From NCBI RefSeq assembly GCF_032108445.1, contig NZ_CP134876.1, forward strand, positions 5,580,001 through 5,644,000: a stretch of DNA of 64,000 nt, written 5' to 3'. The position numbers and the translations under genes were made by a program. Under the pieces are notes generated by a model. The model was not told the DNA's origin. It searched no databases and saw nothing but the letters and a program-made list of their open reading frames with translations. The stretch is from Micromonospora halotolerans (GTDB taxonomy: Bacteria > Actinomycetota > Actinomycetes > Mycobacteriales > Micromonosporaceae). Below are positions 61,433-64,000 of the stretch, in pieces (positions within the stretch are counted from its first letter, which is position 1; each line of letters opens with the position of its first letter).

Positions 61433-62468
61433 CGTCAACAGCCTCTACGGCCCGCTCGACCCGGCCCCGGACGCCGGCTGGGTCGAGGCCGGCCCCCGGA
61501 TGGGGTTCTTCACCGACACCAGCGTCTGCATCGGCTGCAAGGCCTGCGAGGTCGCCTGCAAGGAGTGGAACGGCGTCCCGGACTCGGGCTTCGACCTGCT
61601 CGGCATGTCCTACGACAACACCGGGGCGCTGACCGCCAACTCCTGGCGGCACGTCGCGTTCATCGAGCAGCCCCGCCCCGTCGGGCACGGCACCCCGCCG
61701 TTCGCGGACAACCCGACCGGCCCGCCGAGCAGCGCGGGCAGCGCGGCGACCGCCGCCGGCACGGCCACCGACACCGGCACCGACCCGGGGCTGCCGCCGG
61801 GCCGGCCGGAGGTGGCGGCGCGGATGGCGGCCGGCCCGGAGTTCCTCGGCATGCCCGGCGCCCAGCCGCCGGGGCGGGCCACCGGCGTCGACACCCGGAC
61901 CGACTTCCGCTGGCTGATGATGTCGGACGTCTGCAAGCACTGCACGCACGCCGCCTGCCTGGACGTCTGCCCCACGGGGTCGCTGTTCCGCACCGAGTTC
62001 GGCACGGTGGTGGTGCAGGAGGACATCTGCAACGGCTGCGGCTACTGCATCTCCGCCTGCCCGTACGGGGTGATCGACCAGCGCAAGGACGACGGCCGGG
62101 CGTGGAAGTGCACGCTCTGCTACGACCGGCTGGGCGCCGGGAAGACGCCGGCCTGCGCGCAGGCCTGCCCCACCGAGTCGATCCAGTTCGGCCCCCTGGA
62201 CGAGTTGCGGGAACGCGCCGCGCAGCGGGTCGCCAAGCTGCACGAGCACGGCGTGCCGGAGGCCCGCCTCTACGGCCACGACCCGACCGACGGCGTCGGC
62301 GGGGACGGCGCGTTTTTCCTGCTCCTCGACGAGCCCGAGGTGTACGGCCTGCCGCCGGACCCGGTGGTCACCACCCGGGACCTGCCGAGGATGTGGAAGC
62401 GCGCGGGGCTGGCCGCCCTGGCCATGGCGGCGGCGGCCGTCGCCGCGTTCGTCGGAGGTTCATCGTGA
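61425..62468 (+). CDS. fdhB: Formate dehydrogenase iron-sulfur subunit
   Basis: 347 residues; ATG 61425 overlaps the fdhA stop by 8 bp. Sixteen cysteines in four clusters: CIGCKACEVACKEWN, CKHCTHAACLDVCPTG, CNGCGYCISACPYG and CTLCYDR...CAQACPTE. An Ala/Thr/Gly-rich insert (about residues 98-130) separates the first cluster from the rest. A C-terminal helix (AGLAALAMAAAAVAAFVGG) anchors the subunit. It carries electrons from FdhA to the membrane subunit. Confidence 0.95.
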   Translation: MPDVNSLYGPLDPAPDAGWVEAGPRMGFFTDTSVCIGCKACEVACKEWNGVPDSGFDLLGMSYDNTGALTANSWRHVAFIEQPRPVGHGTPPFADNPTGPPSSAGSAATAAGTATDTGTDPGLPPGRPEVAARMAAGPEFLGMPGAQPPGRATGVDTRTDFRWLMMSDVCKHCTHAACLDVCPTGSLFRTEFGTVVVQEDICNGCGYCISACPYGVIDQRKDDGRAWKCTLCYDRLGAGKTPACAQACPTESIQFGPLDELRERAAQRVAKLHEHGVPEARLYGHDPTDGVGGDGAFFLLLDEPEVYGLPPDPVVTTRDLPRMWKRAGLAALAMAAAAVAAFVGGSS

Positions 62469-63709
62469 GTCCGGAGCGCCCCGCCGTCGGTGCCCTGTTC
62501 CGCCGCTTCCGCGAGCGGCTCGCCGCCCAGGGGCCGGTCCGCCCGGGCGAGCCGGGTGGCCACGCGCCGAAGACGGGTGCGAACGGGAGCCGGGCGACCG
62601 GCACCGGGGCCGGCGTGGCGCGCACCGACACGGCGGCCGCCGGCGCCCGGCTGGCGCCCCAGCCACCCCGGGACGTCCCGCCGACGGAACGCCGCCGGCG
62701 CCGCCGCGGGGGCGGCGGCGGGGAGCAGCTCACCGTGCCGCCCGCCGAGTTCACGTCGTACTACGGGCGGCCGATCCTGAAGGCGCCCGTGTGGAAGTGG
62801 GACGTCGCCGCGTACCTGTTCACCGGCGGGCTCGCGGCCGGGTCGTCACTGCTGGCCGCCGGTGGACAGCTCACCGACCGGCCCGCGCTGCGCCGGGCCG
62901 GTCGGGTCACCTCCCTCGCGGCGGTCAGCGCCAGCGCGTACTTCCTCATCCACGACCTGGGCAGACCGGCCCGGTTCCACCACATGCTGCGGGTGGCGAA
63001 GCCGACCTCGCCGATGTCGATGGGCACCTGGATCCTCAGCGCCTTCGGCCCCGCGGCCGGTGTCGCGGCGGTCGCCGAGGCCGCGCGCTGGCTGCCGGAG
63101 CGGGGTGTGCTCGGACTCGGCCGGAGGCTGCTGCCGCCGGCCGGGAACGCCGCCGGGCTGGCCGCCGCGGTCACCGCCCCGGCCCTCGCCACTTACACCG
63201 GGGTGCTGCTCGCCGACACGGCGGTGCCGTCCTGGCACGAGGCGTACCCGGAACTGCCGGTCATCTTCGCGGGCAGCGCGCTGGCCAGCGGGGCCGGCGT
63301 CGGGCTGCTGGCCGCGCCCACCCGGCAGGCCGGGCCGGCGCGGCGTCTCGCGGTCGCCGGCGCGGCGCTGGAGCTGTGGGGCGGGCACCGGGTGGAGACC
63401 CGGCTGGGCCTGCTCAGCGAGCCCTACGCGACCGGCACCGCCGGGAAGCTGCTGCGTGCCGGGCGGGCGCTCACCGCCGCCGGGGTGCTCGGCGCGCTGG
63501 CGGGGCGCCGCAGCCGGGTGCTCTCCGGGCTGTCGGGCGGCGCGCTGCTCGCCGCGTCGGTCTGCACGCGGTTCGGCATCTTCCACGGCGGGGTCGCCTC
63601 GGCGCGGGACCCGAAGTACACCGTGGTGCCACAGCGGGACCGGGCCCGGCGACGGGAGAGCCCGGGAACAGACATCAACGGGCCGGGCGCCGGCCCGAAC
63701 GGGGGATAG
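62465..63709 (+). CDS. NrfD-type membrane subunit of formate dehydrogenase
   Basis: 414 residues from GTG 62465, overlapping fdhB (GTGA). A long disordered, basic N-terminal extension (about 95 residues, with RRRRRRGGGGG) precedes the NrfD/PsrC-like membrane part: VWKWDVAAYLFTGGLAAGSSLLAAG, FLIHDLGRPARFHHMLRV, and about eight helices. NrfD proteins exchange electrons with menaquinone and lack heme. It replaces the heme b FdnI subunit, giving a cytoplasm-facing FDH linked to quinone. Confidence 0.92.
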   Translation: MSPERPAVGALFRRFRERLAAQGPVRPGEPGGHAPKTGANGSRATGTGAGVARTDTAAAGARLAPQPPRDVPPTERRRRRRGGGGGEQLTVPPAEFTSYYGRPILKAPVWKWDVAAYLFTGGLAAGSSLLAAGGQLTDRPALRRAGRVTSLAAVSASAYFLIHDLGRPARFHHMLRVAKPTSPMSMGTWILSAFGPAAGVAAVAEAARWLPERGVLGLGRRLLPPAGNAAGLAAAVTAPALATYTGVLLADTAVPSWHEAYPELPVIFAGSALASGAGVGLLAAPTRQAGPARRLAVAGAALELWGGHRVETRLGLLSEPYATGTAGKLLRAGRALTAAGVLGALAGRRSRVLSGLSGGALLAASVCTRFGIFHGGVASARDPKYTVVPQRDRARRRESPGTDINGPGAGPNGG

Positions 63710-63753
63710 GCAGGACAGGCGCCGGCCCATGAGCCGATACGGGGGTACCGCTC

Positions 63754-64000
63754 ATGGCCACAACAGCCGCGCATTCGCGGGGGGATCGACCACCGACACG
63801 AGGCCGCTGGGGTCTCGTCGTCGCCGCCGTGCTCGTCCAGCTCGCGCTGGGCGCCGTGTACGCCTGGAGCGTGTTCAACAAGCCGCTCCAGGCCGAGTTC
63901 GGGTGGAGCAAGGCCGAGGTGGTGCTGCCGTTCGAGGTGGCGATCGGGACCATCTTCATCGGCAGCCTGGTGGGCGGGCGCATCCAGGACCGGCGGGGGC
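63754..64000 (+). CDS. OFA-family MFS transporter (oxalate/formate antiporter-like), 3' end cut by window edge
   Basis: The first 82 codons from ATG 63754. The sequence has the first helix and loop typical of the OFA family: GLVVAAVLVQLALGAVYAWSVF followed by NKPLQAEFGWSKAEVVLPFEVAIGT. Members exchange oxalate for formate or carry related acids. The position 44 bp after the formate dehydrogenase operon suggests that it moves formate or a precursor. Only the N-terminal part can be judged. Confidence 0.75.
   Translation, partial: MATTAAHSRGDRPPTRGRWGLVVAAVLVQLALGAVYAWSVFNKPLQAEFGWSKAEVVLPFEVAIGTIFIGSLVGGRIQDRRG

Noticed and set aside
57722..61438. 1238-codon open frame on the minus strand opposite fdhA
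   Set aside because: It is a GC-driven shadow of fdhA: the residues are low-complexity Val/Gly/Arg/Pro text without motifs, while fdhA has all family motifs on the other strand.
61565..63709. 714-codon ORF covering fdhB and the NrfD subunit
   Set aside because: Only the part after 62465 is real. The preceding section is fdhB in the wrong frame; the true start is the GTG overlapping the fdhB stop.

Overview
The window is very GC-rich actinobacterial chromosome, most probably from a Micromonospora-like member of the Micromonosporaceae. This is inferred from the base composition, abundant GTG starts and 4-bp GTGA stop/start overlaps, a mycothiol-dependent aldehyde dehydrogenase, MEDS-domain sensors, an SSI-type inhibitor and a GntR/aminotransferase (MocR) regulator. 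No phage, transposase, CRISPR array, rRNA or tRNA gene was recognised.

Layout. 1-2.5 kb: 3' part of a lycopene cyclase and a beta-lactamase-like serine hydrolase. 2.5-13.4 kb, all minus strand and mostly overlapping: an envelope/secretion cluster read from 13.4 kb downward (GT2-GtrA-HPr-kinase-like fusion, GT39-type membrane glycosyltransferase, phospholipase-C-like phosphoesterase, two-part membrane protein with a GH99-like domain, an 85-residue remnant, and a large secreted metallophosphoesterase with FN3 repeats). 13.4-14.25 kb is non-coding. 14.2-22.8 kb: RNase HI, a P450/ferredoxin pair, small disordered proteins, a Cys-rich pentapeptide-repeat protein, an SSI-like inhibitor, an SDR, convergent RtcB RNA ligase and archease, a B3/B4 protein and a LysE exporter. 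22.8-32.8 kb: MocR regulator, MFS, WYL regulator with a small divergent operon, a TetR-controlled Baeyer-Villiger-type monooxygenase/SDR/hydrolase operon, and LtrA. 32.8-44.9 kb: GT2, CapA, GntR/MFS, the mycothiol formaldehyde pathway (mscR plus MBL hydrolase) preceded by tandem coupled mini-ORFs, a MEDS sensor pair with TrmO, a short Rho paralogue with a long leader, VOC and DUF3626 proteins. 45-57.7 kb: three paralogous secreted lysozyme-fold proteins, with PhoD, two more transporters/reductases, a 5'-nucleotidase, an SDR and a putative AbiEii-like toxin pair between copies 2 and 3. 57.7-64 kb: a selenocysteine formate dehydrogenase operon (fdhABC) behind a structured leader, followed by the start of an OFA-family MFS transporter.

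How genes connect. MscR and the MBL hydrolase would turn formaldehyde-mycothiol adduct into formate, and the FDH operon could oxidise that formate. RtcB and archease form one RNA-repair unit. The MEDS pair looks like a stress partner-switching input. The most unusual signals are regulatory: two identical 59-bp units, each a complete 20-codon ORF coupled to the next ORF and finally to mscR; a candidate structured leader RNA plus terminator ahead of the selenoprotein FDH; and a conserved ~300-nt leader duplicated with two of the lysozyme-like genes.
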